This document shows, one piece after another, positions 50,763-61,411 of a stretch of DNA of 64,000 nucleotides (position 1 is its first letter; every line of letters begins with the position of its first letter). Location of the stretch: assembly GCF_002309535.1 (NCBI RefSeq), contig NZ_CP023275.1, positions 1,054,001 through 1,118,000 of the forward strand. Reading direction: 5' to 3'. The notes under the pieces were generated by a model, which worked only from the letters and a program-made list of their open reading frames with translations, had not been told where the DNA came from and made no database searches. Origin of the DNA: Sulfurospirillum diekertiae (GTDB lineage: Bacteria; Campylobacterota; Campylobacteria; Campylobacterales; Sulfurospirillaceae). The position numbers and the translations under genes were made by a program.

Positions 50763-51410
50763 ATGAAGATAGCAAATGTTCTTATTGTGGCGTCATTGGT
50801 GGCTTTTATGAGCGGTTGTGCCTCTAAAGATAAAGAGGTTTTCAATATGCCAGCAACCTATTGGTATGAAGAGATCGCAAAAGAGATCAAGAACCAAGAT
50901 TTGGAAAAAGCAGACTCGCTTTACACCTCATTGGCCAGTGAGCATATCGAATCCCCACTTTTACCTGAAGCGATGACGATGCTAGCCAACGCGCACATTC
51001 AAGATGAAGAGTATGTTTTGGCAAATTTTTATCTGGATGAGTACCTCAAACGTTATGGTAGCAAAGCCAATGCAGATCATGTTCGTTACATGAAAATCAA
51101 AGCAAATTACGAAGCATTCCCAAATCCAAATCGTAATCAACAGTTGCTGCTCGACACCATTACGCAAACCAAAGATTTTCTTGCGCGTTATCCAAATTCC
51201 AAATTTCGCCCTCTAGCTGAGACGGTTTTGGTACGTTTGGAGTTGGGTGAGTATCTTTTAGATACGAACATCAAAGATCTTTACGAGAGAGTGGACAAGC
51301 CAGAAGCTGCAAAATCGTATGAAGAAAAACTGAATAAATCTTCATTGGGTGGTGCTAAAAGTATAGAACCTGCGATACCATGGTACCGTTCTTGGTTTGA
51401 AAAACAGTAG
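50763..51410 (+). CDS. bamD: Outer-membrane assembly lipoprotein BamD
   Basis: 215 residues. Lipoprotein signal with Phe-Met-Ser-Gly-Cys (Cys19), then TPR-like helices (Tyr-Trp-Tyr-Glu-Glu-Ile ... Pro-Leu-Leu-Pro-Glu-Ala ... Tyr-Val-Leu-Ala-Asn-Phe-Tyr-Leu-Asp-Glu-Tyr). Partner of BamA in inserting beta-barrel proteins into the outer membrane. lon follows after a hairpin. Confidence 0.92.
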   Translation: MKIANVLIVASLVAFMSGCASKDKEVFNMPATYWYEEIAKEIKNQDLEKADSLYTSLASEHIESPLLPEAMTMLANAHIQDEEYVLANFYLDEYLKRYGSKANADHVRYMKIKANYEAFPNPNRNQQLLLDTITQTKDFLARYPNSKFRPLAETVLVRLELGEYLLDTNIKDLYERVDKPEAAKSYEEKLNKSSLGGAKSIEPAIPWYRSWFEKQ

Positions 51411-51456
51411 TTATTAAAACTTTTTATTTACTTCTTTACTATACAATCTAATTATC

Positions 51457-51479
51457 GCATAAGGGCTTAGCTCTTATGC
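51457..51479 (+). terminator. Hairpin between bamD and lon
   Basis: GCATAAGGGC / GCTCTTATGC, 10-bp stem (one G-U) with a TTA loop, followed directly by the palindrome variant CTTACATGTAAA. Confidence 0.65.
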
Positions 51480-51480
51480 C

Positions 51481-51492
51481 CTTACATGTAAA
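51481..51492. repeat. Palindrome variant CTTACATGTAAA (11/12)
   Basis: Near-copy 33 bp before the lon start, next to a TATTATAAAA stretch that could be its -10 region. Confidence 0.85.
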
Positions 51493-51525
51493 CTATTATA
51501 AAACACACATAACGGAGATTGAGCG

Positions 51526-53949
51526 ATGAAACTCAGCGACTATACCGCATTTCCCGCGGACATACCCATTGTCGTAGAAGACAATCTATTTTTATACCCT
51601 TTTATGATTTCCCCCCTTTTTTTAACGGATGAAGAGAACATTCGTGCGGCGAACGATGCCCTGGATCACAACTCTTTAGTCATGGTCTGTACCGCCAAAG
51701 TGGGCAGTGAACACGGACGCGATTTTAATGCTATTTACCCAGCAGGCGTTATCGGTTCTATCATGCGTAAGGTTGATCTTCCTGATGGACGCGTTAAGAT
51801 TCTTTTTCAAGGAATGCAAAAAGGAAGAATTTTAAAAGAGCTCACGAGCACACCCCTTCGAGCAACGATAGAGCTAATTCCAACGCATCGCTCAGAAGCA
51901 ATGAAAGTAGACGCAACCTTGGCAGTTTTGCGCGAAAAAGTTTCTCTTCTTGGATCACTTGGCGGTCAATTTCCACCTGATCTTATTAAAACCATTGAAG
52001 ATAACAGCGACATTCACCGCATCACCGATCTTGTCGCGAGTAGCATGAAACTCAAAAAAGAGCAAGCCTATAAGCTTTTTGTTGAAGAAGATGATGAGAC
52101 CAGACTTCTCCAACTGATTGATTATGTGATCGAAGAGATTGAGTCAAGTCGTCTTAAAAAAGAGATCAAAACCAAAGTGCATTCGCAGATTGAGAAAGTG
52201 AATAAAGAGTATTTTTTAAAAGAGCAACTGAAGCAGATTCAAAAAGAGCTTGGAACTGATAACCAACGCGAAGAAGAGATCGAAGAGTACCGTAAAAAGC
52301 TTGAAGCTAAAAAAGAGTACATGGAAGAGGATGCGTACAAAGAGATCAAAAAACAGATCGATAAACTCTCCCGCATGCACCCAGATTCTGCGGATGCTAA
52401 TCTCATTCAAAGCTATCTTGACTGGGTTATTGAGATTCCTTTTGGCAAAGCGGCTAAGAAAAACCTTGACGTCCTAGAGGTCAAATCACAGCTCGATAAA
52501 GACCATTATTCGCTTGAAAAACCCAAAGAGCGCATCGAAGAGTTTTTTGCGGTGCGTGAACTGCTCTCCAAACGTGGCATTGCTGAAAAAAATGCCAATG
52601 GAGCAATCTTATGTTTTGCAGGCCCTCCGGGTGTGGGTAAAACCTCTTTGGCAAACTCGATAGCCAAGGCGTTGAAGCGCAAATTGGTTCGTATCGCTTT
52701 GGGAGGACTCGAAGATGTTAATGAACTTCGAGGTCACAGACGCACCTACATTGGCGCGATGCCTGGGCGCATTGTGCAAGGTATCATCGAAGCTGAAGAG
52801 ATGAACCCTGTGGTGGTTTTAGACGAAATCGACAAGGTCGCACGAAGCTTCAGAGGCGATCCAACGGCGGTGCTTTTAGAAGTGCTTGATCCTGAGCAAA
52901 ATAACAAGTTTAGAGACTATTATCTAAACTTTAACATTGATCTTAGCAAAGTGATTTTCATCGCGACTGCCAATGAAGTAGGCTCTATTCCTGCACCGCT
53001 TCGCGATCGTATGGAGTTTATTTTTGTCAATTCCTATACGCCACAAGAGAAGTACGAGATCGCTAAAAAATATCTCATTCCCCAAGAGCTGAAAAAACAT
53101 GGTTTGAAAAACAATGAGATTAACATCTCTAAGCCTACGCTACAACTGATCATCTCAAATTACACGCGTGAATCGGGTGTTAGAAATTTGCGTCGTCGCA
53201 TTGCCGATATTTTGCGAAAAGTAGCCAAACAGCTTTTGACAAATCCAGCAATTGATAAAGTGAGCATTACCAATACAAATCTGAAAGAGTTCTTGCCAAA
53301 AACTGTTTTTGAAATTGATGAAGTCGATAAAGAAAATAGTGTTGGTATTGTCAATGGTCTTGCTTGGACAAGTGTCGGTGGCGATGTCCTTAAAGTCGAA
53401 GCGATTCGTATCCAAGGAAAAGGTGGCATTCAAATTACAGGCTCACTCGGCGATGTCATGAAAGAGTCTGCCAAAATTGCGCTTAGCGTGGTGAAAGTCT
53501 TGATTGATAATGGCAAAATTGATGTGCCGCTTTCTATCATTCCAACAACTGGGCTTGATAAAGAAGACAGTGCAAGAAAGGTCGAACCAAGTGATGTTTA
53601 CAGACGTTATGACCTTCACATTCACGTTCCAGAGGGTGCTACACCCAAAGATGGTCCAAGTGCAGGTGTAACGATGGCAACGGCAATTGCTTCTATTCTG
53701 TGCGATAAGAAAGTCAAAAGTGACCTTGCAATGACCGGTGAGCTGACTTTGACAGGAAAGGTTTTACCGATTGGTGGATTGAAAGAGAAGCTGATTGCCG
53801 CATACAAAGCGAAGATTAAAACGGCGCTCATTCCTAAGAAAAACTATGAAAAAGATCTTGATGAAATTCCTGATGAAGTGAAAGAAAAGATGAAAATTAT
53901 CCCAGTATCTCGTGTTGAAGAGGTGTTGGAGTATGCGTTAGTGAAGTAG
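51526..53949 (+). CDS. lon: ATP-dependent Lon protease
   Basis: 807 residues. N-terminal substrate domain (about 10-200), coiled region, AAA+ module with Gly-Pro-Pro-Gly-Val-Gly-Lys-Thr (Walker A) and Val-Val-Leu-Asp-Glu-Ile-Asp-Lys (Walker B), and C-terminal Ser-Lys protease with Pro-Lys-Asp-Gly-Pro-Ser-Ala-Gly. Degrades damaged and regulatory proteins in the cytosol. Strong GGAGAT Shine-Dalgarno. Confidence 0.96.
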   Translation: MKLSDYTAFPADIPIVVEDNLFLYPFMISPLFLTDEENIRAANDALDHNSLVMVCTAKVGSEHGRDFNAIYPAGVIGSIMRKVDLPDGRVKILFQGMQKGRILKELTSTPLRATIELIPTHRSEAMKVDATLAVLREKVSLLGSLGGQFPPDLIKTIEDNSDIHRITDLVASSMKLKKEQAYKLFVEEDDETRLLQLIDYVIEEIESSRLKKEIKTKVHSQIEKVNKEYFLKEQLKQIQKELGTDNQREEEIEEYRKKLEAKKEYMEEDAYKEIKKQIDKLSRMHPDSADANLIQSYLDWVIEIPFGKAAKKNLDVLEVKSQLDKDHYSLEKPKERIEEFFAVRELLSKRGIAEKNANGAILCFAGPPGVGKTSLANSIAKALKRKLVRIALGGLEDVNELRGHRRTYIGAMPGRIVQGIIEAEEMNPVVVLDEIDKVARSFRGDPTAVLLEVLDPEQNNKFRDYYLNFNIDLSKVIFIATANEVGSIPAPLRDRMEFIFVNSYTPQEKYEIAKKYLIPQELKKHGLKNNEINISKPTLQLIISNYTRESGVRNLRRRIADILRKVAKQLLTNPAIDKVSITNTNLKEFLPKTVFEIDEVDKENSVGIVNGLAWTSVGGDVLKVEAIRIQGKGGIQITGSLGDVMKESAKIALSVVKVLIDNGKIDVPLSIIPTTGLDKEDSARKVEPSDVYRRYDLHIHVPEGATPKDGPSAGVTMATAIASILCDKKVKSDLAMTGELTLTGKVLPIGGLKEKLIAAYKAKIKTALIPKKNYEKDLDEIPDEVKEKMKIIPVSRVEEVLEYALVK

Positions 53950-53956
53950 AAAGAAG

Positions 53957-53982
53957 AAGCTAGATGGGAGACCATCTAGCTT
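53957..53982. terminator. Bidirectional terminator between lon and rpsR
   Basis: AAGCTAGATGG / CCATCTAGCTT, 11-bp perfect stem with a GAGA loop. Its right end merges into the palindrome at 53981-53992. Confidence 0.8.
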
Positions 53983-53992
53983 TACATGTAAA
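53981..53992. repeat. 12-bp palindrome TTTACATGTAAA
   Basis: Perfect copy joined to the lon/rpsR terminator, 2 bp from the rpsR stop codon. Confidence 0.95.
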
Positions 53993-53994
53993 GA

Positions 53995-54261
53995 CTATTG
54001 TTGAAGTTGTTCGAAAGGAACAGCCACAACTTTTTGAGTGTCGATGATGTAAGGAATAACTGCTGTAGCACGAGCGCGTTTGATCGCTAGTTCTACCATC
54101 TCTTGATGTCTTTTGCAGTTACCTGTTAAACGACGTGGCATAATTTTATATCTCTCTGAAAGAGAATGTCTCAAAATTTTTGCGTCTTTATAATCAATGT
54201 ATTCTACTTTTGCTTCACAGTATTTGCAATATTTGCGTGCAAATTTTCTTTTCTCTGCCAT
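53995..54261 (-). CDS. rpsR: 30S ribosomal protein S18
   Basis: 88 residues, basic. Core Tyr-Lys-Asp-Ala-Lys-Ile-Leu ... [14 protein letters not shown] is typical S18, and Cys residues near the N terminus (Tyr-Cys-Lys-Tyr-Cys) with later Cys/His suggest a zinc-binding form. Last gene of rpsF-ssb-rpsR. Confidence 0.95.
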   Translation of the reverse strand: MAEKRKFARKYCKYCEAKVEYIDYKDAKILRHSLSERYKIMPRRLTGNCKRHQEMVELAIKRARATAVIPYIIDTQKVVAVPFEQLQQ

Positions 54262-54293
54262 TTTTTATCCTTTACTTATTTTTATAACGACTC

Positions 54294-54308
54294 TTAGGCA
54301 AAGCCTAA
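54294..54308 (-). repeat. C-UUU-G hairpin, short form, after ssb
   Basis: On the minus strand TTAGGC + TTT + GCCTAA, a 6-bp stem with the same UUU triloop closed by C-G as the longer copies, in the ssb-rpsR spacer. Confidence 0.55.
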
Positions 54309-54342
54309 TTGTCACTAAAGCTTGCCTTCTTCAAGGCAGATA

Positions 54343-54364
54343 TTTTTACATAGAAATGTAAAAA
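54343..54364 (-). repeat. Split palindrome hairpin TTTTTACAT-AGAA-ATGTAAAAA
   Basis: The two halves of the 12-bp palindrome, extended to 9 bp, separated by 4 bases. It follows the ssb stop closely. An additional hairpin (TGCCTT-CTTC-AAGGCA, 54323-54338) lies next to it. Confidence 0.6.
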
Positions 54365-54367
54365 TCG

Positions 54368-54877
54368 CTAAAACGGTATCTCGTCATCGTTAATATCGAT
54401 GTCCGGAATTTCATGACCACTATATTCAGGAGTAGATTGTCTTGGATAGGCAGCTGGTTTTTGCTGGTTTGCATTATTGTAACCGACATTTGGCGTTGCC
54501 ATAGGCTCACCACCATAACTACCACCTTCTGCACCACCACTCTCTTGTCCACCACGTGAATCCATCATTTGAAGTGTTTCAACGGTAATAGAGTGCTTAG
54601 AGCGCTTTACTCCTTGTTGATCAGTCCATTGATCGAGCTTTAAACGGCCCTCCACCAATACTTTTTTGCCACGGCTTAAGTATTGATTGGCGATTTCTGC
54701 AGTACGTCCAAAAAAGGTGATGTCGATAAAGCAAACCTCTTCACCCTGGCTTCCATCTTGCTTTTTGAAGCGACGATTGGTCGCAAGTCCAGTGGTACAA
54801 ACTGCACCACCATTGGGTAAATAGCGAAGTTCACAATCACGTGTGAGGTTACCAAGCATAATTACTCTATTGAACAT
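54368..54877 (-). CDS. ssb: Single-stranded DNA-binding protein
   Basis: 169 residues from the second of two adjacent ATGs, which is better spaced from GGAG. OB-fold core (Asn-Arg-Val-Ile-Met-Leu-Gly-Asn-Leu-Thr-Arg-Asp) then a Gly/Gln/Ser-rich linker and the acidic tip Asp-Asp-Glu-Ile-Pro-Phe that binds replication and repair partners. Lies between rpsF and rpsR. Confidence 0.95.
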   Translation of the reverse strand: MFNRVIMLGNLTRDCELRYLPNGGAVCTTGLATNRRFKKQDGSQGEEVCFIDITFFGRTAEIANQYLSRGKKVLVEGRLKLDQWTDQQGVKRSKHSITVETLQMMDSRGGQESGGAEGGSYGGEPMATPNVGYNNANQQKPAAYPRQSTPEYSGHEIPDIDINDDEIPF

Positions 54878-54890
54878 CATGGCTCCTTAA

Positions 54891-55298
54891 TTAAGCTTCA
54901 GTTGTAACAGTGTCTTCTACGATCTCTTTAGATTCAACAACTGGTGCTGCTGGTGCATCACTCTTTTTAGTGATTTTATCAACTTGTTTGTTCCAGAATC
55001 TAAGTTCTTTTTGATTTTCAAATTTAACAGTCATAAAGCGGATAAACTCTTCAGTAATTCTGATAAGTCTTTCAACTTCAGCAATAGCTGGTGTTGGGGC
55101 AGTAAAGTAAAATACTACGTAAGATCCACGCTCAAATTTATCAATTTGATACGCAAGTTTGCGTGTACCCATCTCAAGTGTTGCAGCAATAACTGCACCA
55201 TTTTTCTCTAAAATTTCTTTTAGAAAACTTAGTTTTGCTTGTAGTTCTTCTACGGTTAATGTAGGTTTTACTACAACAAGCAACTCATAATGTCGCAT
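54891..55298 (-). CDS. rpsF: 30S ribosomal protein S6
   Basis: 135 residues. [12 protein letters not shown] at the start and [13 protein letters not shown] in the middle are S6 hallmarks. The C-terminal Ala/Glu/Val-rich tail is longer than in many species. First gene of the rpsF-ssb-rpsR operon. Confidence 0.95.
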   Translation of the reverse strand: MRHYELLVVVKPTLTVEELQAKLSFLKEILEKNGAVIAATLEMGTRKLAYQIDKFERGSYVVFYFTAPTPAIAEVERLIRITEEFIRFMTVKFENQKELRFWNKQVDKITKKSDAPAAPVVESKEIVEDTVTTEA

Positions 55299-55370
55299 CG
55301 TTTCTCCTTCTGGATTTCACCCAAATAGTGTGTATTTGAGTAAGGATTTTTAGAATAGGTGGGGATTATA

Positions 55371-56357
55371 CTACAAATAACTTTGAAGTTTTATTAAGCT
55401 TGAAAGTAAGTAACTGGTCTTTTCAACATTACCTATCTTCTTAAGACGGTATTCAGCATCAATCAATAGGTTGGAAAGCTTATGATACGTTGCAAGATCA
55501 ATCTTTATAGAGTGTTGGGATCGTTGTGCGGCAAGTTGGGGAGGAAGAGGGTATCCAAGAATAGCTTTCGCATCAAATGTACCATACAATTTAATATAGG
55601 CGTGAAATAAAAAAAGCTGTGAAACCTGTGCTTGAATGGCGTTAATAATGCGAATTTCCTCAACACCATCACCTTCAACAAGGCGTTCAAATTCCTCTTT
55701 GATATCTTTTTTCTCAAGTAATTTCGTGATAAAAGCGTCCATTGAAACGCTACCAAGTCCATAAACATGCGTGTTGATATCGTTGATACCAATTTCTTTA
55801 TTCAACACCAAAAGCTTTTCGCATTCATTGACACACAATGAAAGATCTTCGGTGTGAATCATATAGAGTTGTTGTAATGCGTAGCGATCAATGGAGAGCC
55901 CCACTGTATTAGCATGATTTTGAAGTAACTGAATAGCTTCATTAAAGTCTGCTTTAAAGAGACGTACAAAAACACCATCATTTTGTTTATCAAAAAGTTT
56001 GGTCAGAGGAGTCGCTTTTTTATCTTCACCAAAATATTGATAGATAAAATAACTTGAATCATTTTTCGTACACAGTCCAACCAGTGTTTCAACTTCTTTT
56101 GTCGGAAGTGTTTTATCGGTTTTAACTATAAGAATGTTACGGTCACCAAAAAGGGAAGATTGCGCAAGAAAATTTTTAGCAGAGGTAAAGTTATACTCAT
56201 CAAAATACATCATCACTTTTTCGTCACTCCCCGCCTTTAAAAGAGCCAAAAGTTGTTGGGTTAGTACATTGTTTTGATAGGCACATGCTCCATACAAAAG
56301 AGTTGACTTGGGGGCTTTTTGTGCTTTTAAAAGTCCTTCAAATTCTCTTCTATACAT
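55371..56357 (-). CDS. holA: DNA polymerase III delta subunit
   Basis: 328 residues from ATG at 56357, which has GAGGAG upstream; the frame extends eight codons further. Clamp-loader subunit that opens the beta clamp. AAA+-like but without a Walker A, with Lys-Ser-Thr-Leu-Leu-Tyr-Gly near the N terminus, and helical C-terminal domain (Leu-Leu-Ile-Asp-Ala-Glu-Tyr-Arg-Leu-Lys). Overlaps the rnr stop by 8 bp. Confidence 0.85.
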   Translation of the reverse strand: MYRREFEGLLKAQKAPKSTLLYGACAYQNNVLTQQLLALLKAGSDEKVMMYFDEYNFTSAKNFLAQSSLFGDRNILIVKTDKTLPTKEVETLVGLCTKNDSSYFIYQYFGEDKKATPLTKLFDKQNDGVFVRLFKADFNEAIQLLQNHANTVGLSIDRYALQQLYMIHTEDLSLCVNECEKLLVLNKEIGINDINTHVYGLGSVSMDAFITKLLEKKDIKEEFERLVEGDGVEEIRIINAIQAQVSQLFLFHAYIKLYGTFDAKAILGYPLPPQLAAQRSQHSIKIDLATYHKLSNLLIDAEYRLKKIGNVEKTSYLLSSLIKLQSYL

Positions 56358-58296
56358 CAAAACTCCTCGTGACTCTGGCATATATGCGTGCCGTAGCTAT
56401 ATTGCTTTCGACAATTTTAACTTCAATGCGTTGCAGTAAATGTACATCGTTGTCAAGCAAAAAGATGCGCGCACCTTTGAGGTCATCATTTAACTTTGCA
56501 ATCGGATTTTGTTCGGTTTCGACGACAATCGCTTTGAAATTATCGCCTACATGTAAAGCCATATAGCGTGCAAATTTACGATCCATATAATCCCATGCCA
56601 CTTTATCACTCTCTCGCTCTAGTGCGCTTATTTGCTCACATAGGGGCGCAATATCTTTGAGCAAAAAGGTCAGTTTCTTTTCATCCTTTGAGAGTTTTGC
56701 TTTTAAAAGACGGTGCAGTGTTAAGTCGCTGTAACGACGAATCGGAGAAGTAAAGTGGGTATAGATGTCAAACCCAAGTCCAAAATGCCCTTTATTTTCA
56801 GGTTCGTAAATGGCCTTTTTTTGGCTTTTAATGATGAGTTTGTCAACCTCTTCACGAAGTCCTAGTGCATCTGCTTTCGCTTGAATCCCTTGAATCATTT
56901 TGGGCAGATCAGCACTAAGCTTTGCATTGATACCAATGAGTGCAAGGTCATTTAAAAGCATCTCCATACGCTCATAGGAAGGGCTTTCATGGGTTCTAAA
57001 CATGCCAAAGCCTATCTTCTTTGCAGCTGCTTTATTGGCAAGGAGCATACAGTCTTCAATGAGCCCATGTGAAGGGGTCTCTTCTTCTATAGTAGTTGAA
57101 ACGAGATTTTGCTGTTCATCCACTCTCATGCGAACTTCTGAAGAGCGAAATGAAAAGGCGTTTTCAAGTCTTATATCACGTAATTTTTGTGTAAGTGTAT
57201 GTAACGGTAAAAGATACTTTAAGATCGTTTGATCGGCAGCGTCCGCATCGTTGGTTTTACCTTGCAAGAAAAGGTCTATTTTCTCGTATGTATAGCGCTT
57301 TGTTGAGTGAATAATACTCTCGAATAGTTCTTCTTTTAGGGGTTTACATGTAATTGGATCGAGAGCAATTTTAAAGGTGTACGCAAGACGATCCACATTG
57401 GGTTTTAAAGAGCAGATATTTTCACTTAAAGCACGAGGAAGCATGGGAATGGACTTGTGCGGAAAGTAGATCGAAAAACCACGTTCAATGGCTTCTTTGT
57501 CGATGGCACCCATGGCATAAACATATTCGCTGACATCGGCAATAGCCACATAAAGTGTGTGTTGATCCACATCAAAATAGATGGCATCATCAAAGTCTTT
57601 GGCATCGACGGGGTCGATGGTACAAAAGGGCAAAGCGGTGAGATCAACACGGTTGGGATAGTAGGCTTTATCCACAAAATCACCATGACTTTTAGCTTCG
57701 GTTTCAGCTTCTTTGGTAAAAAACTCTTTTTTATCAAACAGAGCTAAAGAGATTTTTTCATCGACCAGTGGATCATCAAGTGTTCCTAAGATTTCTTCGA
57801 TGGCATTGGTGATATTATCGATTTTTAAAATGCTTCCAAGCGGAAGTTGCTTGAGTGATTTTTGGCTGGCAGTGATCTCAAATATAGATTCATTTTTGAC
57901 ATTAACACCAACCACTTTGCCTTTGCTCATTTTGGTGTAAACAATGCTTTTCGCAAAAGCGCGTTGGGCGATGTAGACCACAACAGCCTTCGCTCGACCA
58001 CCTCGTTTATTGGTGATACGTTTGGCAATCACCAAATCGCCACGCATGGCACCATGCAATCCCGAAGCTTCAATAATAAGGTCTTTGGAACGCGTGGGTT
58101 CTAGTGAACTTAAATAGCCTGTTCCACTAAAAGAAACGTCCATTTTTCCCACAATATGGGAAGGTTCAAGGATGTAAAGATCATTTTTTGCGATAAGAGC
58201 CCGCAGTTGGATGAGTGTTTGAAAATGAGGCAGAAAAGGAGCTGGCACATCTTTTTGTGCCACCCCCTCTTTAAGGCTGAGAAGAAAGTTTTTCAC
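56350..58296 (-). CDS. rnr: Ribonuclease R family exoribonuclease
   Basis: 648 residues. RNB domain with Thr-Ile-Asp-Pro-Val-Asp-Ala-Lys-Asp-Phe-Asp-Asp-Ala, the metal-binding aspartates; N-terminal cold-shock-like domain and C-terminal S1-like region. Shorter than E. coli RNase R, as in related species. Degrades structured RNA 3' to 5'. Palindrome variants at 56547 and 57343 are read as Leu-His-Val-Gly and Ile-Thr-Cys-Lys. Overlaps the HDOD gene by 4 bp. Confidence 0.92.
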   Translation of the reverse strand: MKNFLLSLKEGVAQKDVPAPFLPHFQTLIQLRALIAKNDLYILEPSHIVGKMDVSFSGTGYLSSLEPTRSKDLIIEASGLHGAMRGDLVIAKRITNKRGGRAKAVVVYIAQRAFAKSIVYTKMSKGKVVGVNVKNESIFEITASQKSLKQLPLGSILKIDNITNAIEEILGTLDDPLVDEKISLALFDKKEFFTKEAETEAKSHGDFVDKAYYPNRVDLTALPFCTIDPVDAKDFDDAIYFDVDQHTLYVAIADVSEYVYAMGAIDKEAIERGFSIYFPHKSIPMLPRALSENICSLKPNVDRLAYTFKIALDPITCKPLKEELFESIIHSTKRYTYEKIDLFLQGKTNDADAADQTILKYLLPLHTLTQKLRDIRLENAFSFRSSEVRMRVDEQQNLVSTTIEEETPSHGLIEDCMLLANKAAAKKIGFGMFRTHESPSYERMEMLLNDLALIGINAKLSADLPKMIQGIQAKADALGLREEVDKLIIKSQKKAIYEPENKGHFGLGFDIYTHFTSPIRRYSDLTLHRLLKAKLSKDEKKLTFLLKDIAPLCEQISALERESDKVAWDYMDRKFARYMALHVGDNFKAIVVETEQNPIAKLNDDLKGARIFLLDNDVHLLQRIEVKIVESNIATARIYARVTRSFDV

Positions 58297-59105
58297 TGTT
58301 TAAATTGCTCTACGGTTTGTAAAAATGGTTCTGGCGTTAATCCGTATGCGTCAAACATTTTAAGGGAACGATGGATGGAAATATCGTCAAGCTGTCCGAA
58401 GATATTAATACTGTTTCTTACGACACTCAATGCCGCTGAAAAAGCCCTGATATGTTCTTGTGCTTTGGCTGGGTCGTTTGAAAATTTGATGGATTCTACG
58501 AGTTCACTCTCTAAATTCCACTGTTCAAAAATTTTCGCAGTAATCTCTTCATTGCAAAAACCTACATACTCTTTTTCAAGGGCAGAGAGTTCATCGGGTG
58601 TTTTGATTGTAGAAAGAGCCGTTTTAAACGCAGCATCTTTCCCTTGTTCTATGAGTTCATGTGCAATGATGATTTTGCCAACTTCCATCATAAAAGAGGC
58701 AGGTTGAAGGACATCAAGCATCGCTTTATTGACTTTTGAGTACCACTTAAACATGAAGGTGCTTTGCAGTGTGCTAATTTCCAAAAAGGTTGCGTTGGTT
58801 AGGTGGTATGGGGCAAGATCGATTTTGATATTTTGTTTAATAGCACTTGAAAGTGCAAAACCGCGCACGGTTGCCATGCCAAAAAGTGATACCGCATGCG
58901 CAATATTTTTGATTTCCCTGCTAAAGCCATAAAGAGGTGAATTTGATGATTTTAAGATATTGGCAGTCAGCATTGGATCGCTCTCAACCACTTTGACAAG
59001 ATCGGCTAATGAGCTGTTTTTATCGACACATATACGCTGTATTTTTAAAACAGTATCATCCAGTGGCGGAAGCGCTTTAACTTTTTTTAAAATATTTTCG
59101 TCCAT
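58293..59105 (-). CDS. HDOD-domain signalling protein
   Basis: 270 residues. HDOD core: Leu-Pro-Pro-Leu-Asp-Asp-Thr-Val near the N terminus, Asp-Pro-Met-Leu-Thr-Ala-Asn-Ile-Leu-Lys-Ser-Ser-Asn-Ser-Pro-Leu-Tyr, and Ala-Val-Ser-Leu-Phe-Gly. The HD residues are not all kept, as usual for HDOD, so a regulatory rather than a hydrolytic role is likely. First gene of the HDOD-rnr-holA operon. Confidence 0.88.
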   Translation of the reverse strand: MDENILKKVKALPPLDDTVLKIQRICVDKNSSLADLVKVVESDPMLTANILKSSNSPLYGFSREIKNIAHAVSLFGMATVRGFALSSAIKQNIKIDLAPYHLTNATFLEISTLQSTFMFKWYSKVNKAMLDVLQPASFMMEVGKIIIAHELIEQGKDAAFKTALSTIKTPDELSALEKEYVGFCNEEITAKIFEQWNLESELVESIKFSNDPAKAQEHIRAFSAALSVVRNSINIFGQLDDISIHRSLKMFDAYGLTPEPFLQTVEQFKQ

Positions 59106-59174
59106 AAGTGATTCCTAGTGATTTGTTTATCTCCAAATTCTATCTCGTGTTGGTTTATAGTTTCCTTTTGTGCT

Positions 59175-59186
59175 TTTACATGTAAA
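59175..59186. repeat. 12-bp palindrome TTTACATGTAAA upstream of ilvC
   Basis: Perfect copy about 20 bp before the ilvC -10 box. A weaker copy (59225-59236) overlaps its ribosome-binding site. Confidence 0.95.
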
Positions 59187-59206
59187 GTTTTTAAGTAACT
59201 ATTCTG

Positions 59207-59212
59207 TAAAAT
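59207..59212 (+). promoter_or_regulatory. -10 box of ilvC
   Basis: TGTAAAAT extended -10, 34 bp before the ilvC ATG. Confidence 0.5.
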
Positions 59213-59242
59213 ACGGCATTTAATATTACATGTAAGGATTGA

Positions 59243-60268
<1,026 letters not shown>

Positions 60269-60279
60269 TCCATTATTTT

Positions 60280-60295
60280 ACCAGTAAAAACTGGT
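60280..60295 (+). terminator. Short hairpin after ilvC
   Basis: ACCAGT / ACTGGT with an AAAA loop, then GCATTTTG. A weak, probably leaky, terminator before minD. Confidence 0.5.
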
Positions 60296-60305
60296 GCATT
60301 TTGAT

Positions 60306-60330
60306 GTCATAGGAGCTTTGCTTCTGTGAC
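60306..60330 (+). repeat. Intercistronic C-UUU-G hairpin, copy 4
   Basis: GTCATAG + GAGCTTTGCTT + CTGTGAC between ilvC and minD. The 11-nt centre is identical to copy 1, while the stem sequence is entirely different but still pairs. Confidence 0.75.
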
Positions 60331-60357
60331 ATTATGAATTTAAAAAAAAGAGGTTAT

Positions 60358-61167
60358 ATGGGCATTGTTATCACCGTGACGTCTGGTAAGGGTGGTGTTG
60401 GTAAATCAACCACCACAGCAAACCTAGCCGTTGGACTTGCAAATTTAGGCAAAAAAGTTGTTGCGATTGACTTTGACATAGGTTTGAGAAACCTTGATAT
60501 GATTTTGGGTCTTGAAAACCGCATCGTTTATGATGTGGTTGATGTCATGGAAGGTCGTTGTAATCTTGCGCAAGCTTTGATTAACGATAAAAAGTCTAAA
60601 ACACTCTATTTTTTACCTGCGAGTCAAACCAAAGATAAAGATATTTTGAATAAAGATAAAGTCAAAGCGTTGATTGAAAATCTCAAAGAGAGTTTTGACA
60701 TCGTGATGATCGACTCACCAGCAGGTATTGAAAGTGGATTTGAACACTCTATTTTCCTAGCAGATCGTGCACTCATTGTCTCAACACCTGATGTCAGCTC
60801 TGTACGTGATGCGGATCGTGTCATTGGAATTATTGATGCTAAAAGTGAACGTGCCAAAAATGGTATGGAAGTTGAAAAACATATCATTATTAACCGTATC
60901 AAACCTGAGATGGTGGATGCTGGCAATATGTTGAGTGTAGAAGATGTTTTAAGCATTTTAGCACTGCCTCTTATTGGTATTGTTCCTGATGATGAGGACA
61001 TTATTACTTCTACCAACACAGGCTCACCTATCGTCAATAAAGACAAATCCCTCTCAGCCGAAGCCTATCGCCGAATTGCTCGACGTATTTTAGGTGAAGA
61101 GGTTGAGTTCTTAGATATCCGAGCTAAGAAAGGACTTATGGCAACCCTTAAAGGAATTTTCAAATGA
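60358..61167 (+). CDS. minD: Septum-site-determining ATPase MinD
   Basis: 269 residues from ATG at 60358 (AAAGAGG Shine-Dalgarno); the frame is open eight codons upstream. Deviant Walker A Gly-Lys-Gly-Gly-Val-Gly-Lys-Ser-Thr, [10 protein letters not shown], and a C-terminal amphipathic membrane-targeting helix ([11 protein letters not shown]). Places the division site with MinC and MinE; minC is not next to it here. Confidence 0.95.
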   Translation: MGIVITVTSGKGGVGKSTTTANLAVGLANLGKKVVAIDFDIGLRNLDMILGLENRIVYDVVDVMEGRCNLAQALINDKKSKTLYFLPASQTKDKDILNKDKVKALIENLKESFDIVMIDSPAGIESGFEHSIFLADRALIVSTPDVSSVRDADRVIGIIDAKSERAKNGMEVEKHIIINRIKPEMVDAGNMLSVEDVLSILALPLIGIVPDDEDIITSTNTGSPIVNKDKSLSAEAYRRIARRILGEEVEFLDIRAKKGLMATLKGIFK

Positions 61168-61403
61168 GTTTGTTTGATAGTTTCTTTGGACGCAATAAAC
61201 CTACAGCAGATGTGGCAAAAAACCGCCTAAAAATTATGCTTGCTCATGAGAGAGCCAGTTGTAAATTGCCGTATATGGACGATTTACGCAATGATCTTAT
61301 TGCGGTTATTCGTAAGTATACTAACGTAGAAGATGTAAAGATTACCTCTCAAACGAATCAAAATATTGAGTTATTAGAAGTTGAAGTCATTCTTGGAAAG
61401 TAA
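61164..61403 (+). CDS. minE: MinE cell-division topological factor
   Basis: 79 residues. N-terminal anti-MinCD helix region [10 protein letters not shown], C-terminal dimer domain. Start overlaps minD by 4 bp (ATGA). Drives MinD release from the membrane. Confidence 0.94.
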   Translation: MSLFDSFFGRNKPTADVAKNRLKIMLAHERASCKLPYMDDLRNDLIAVIRKYTNVEDVKITSQTNQNIELLEVEVILGK

Positions 61404-61411
61404 GTTTATTC

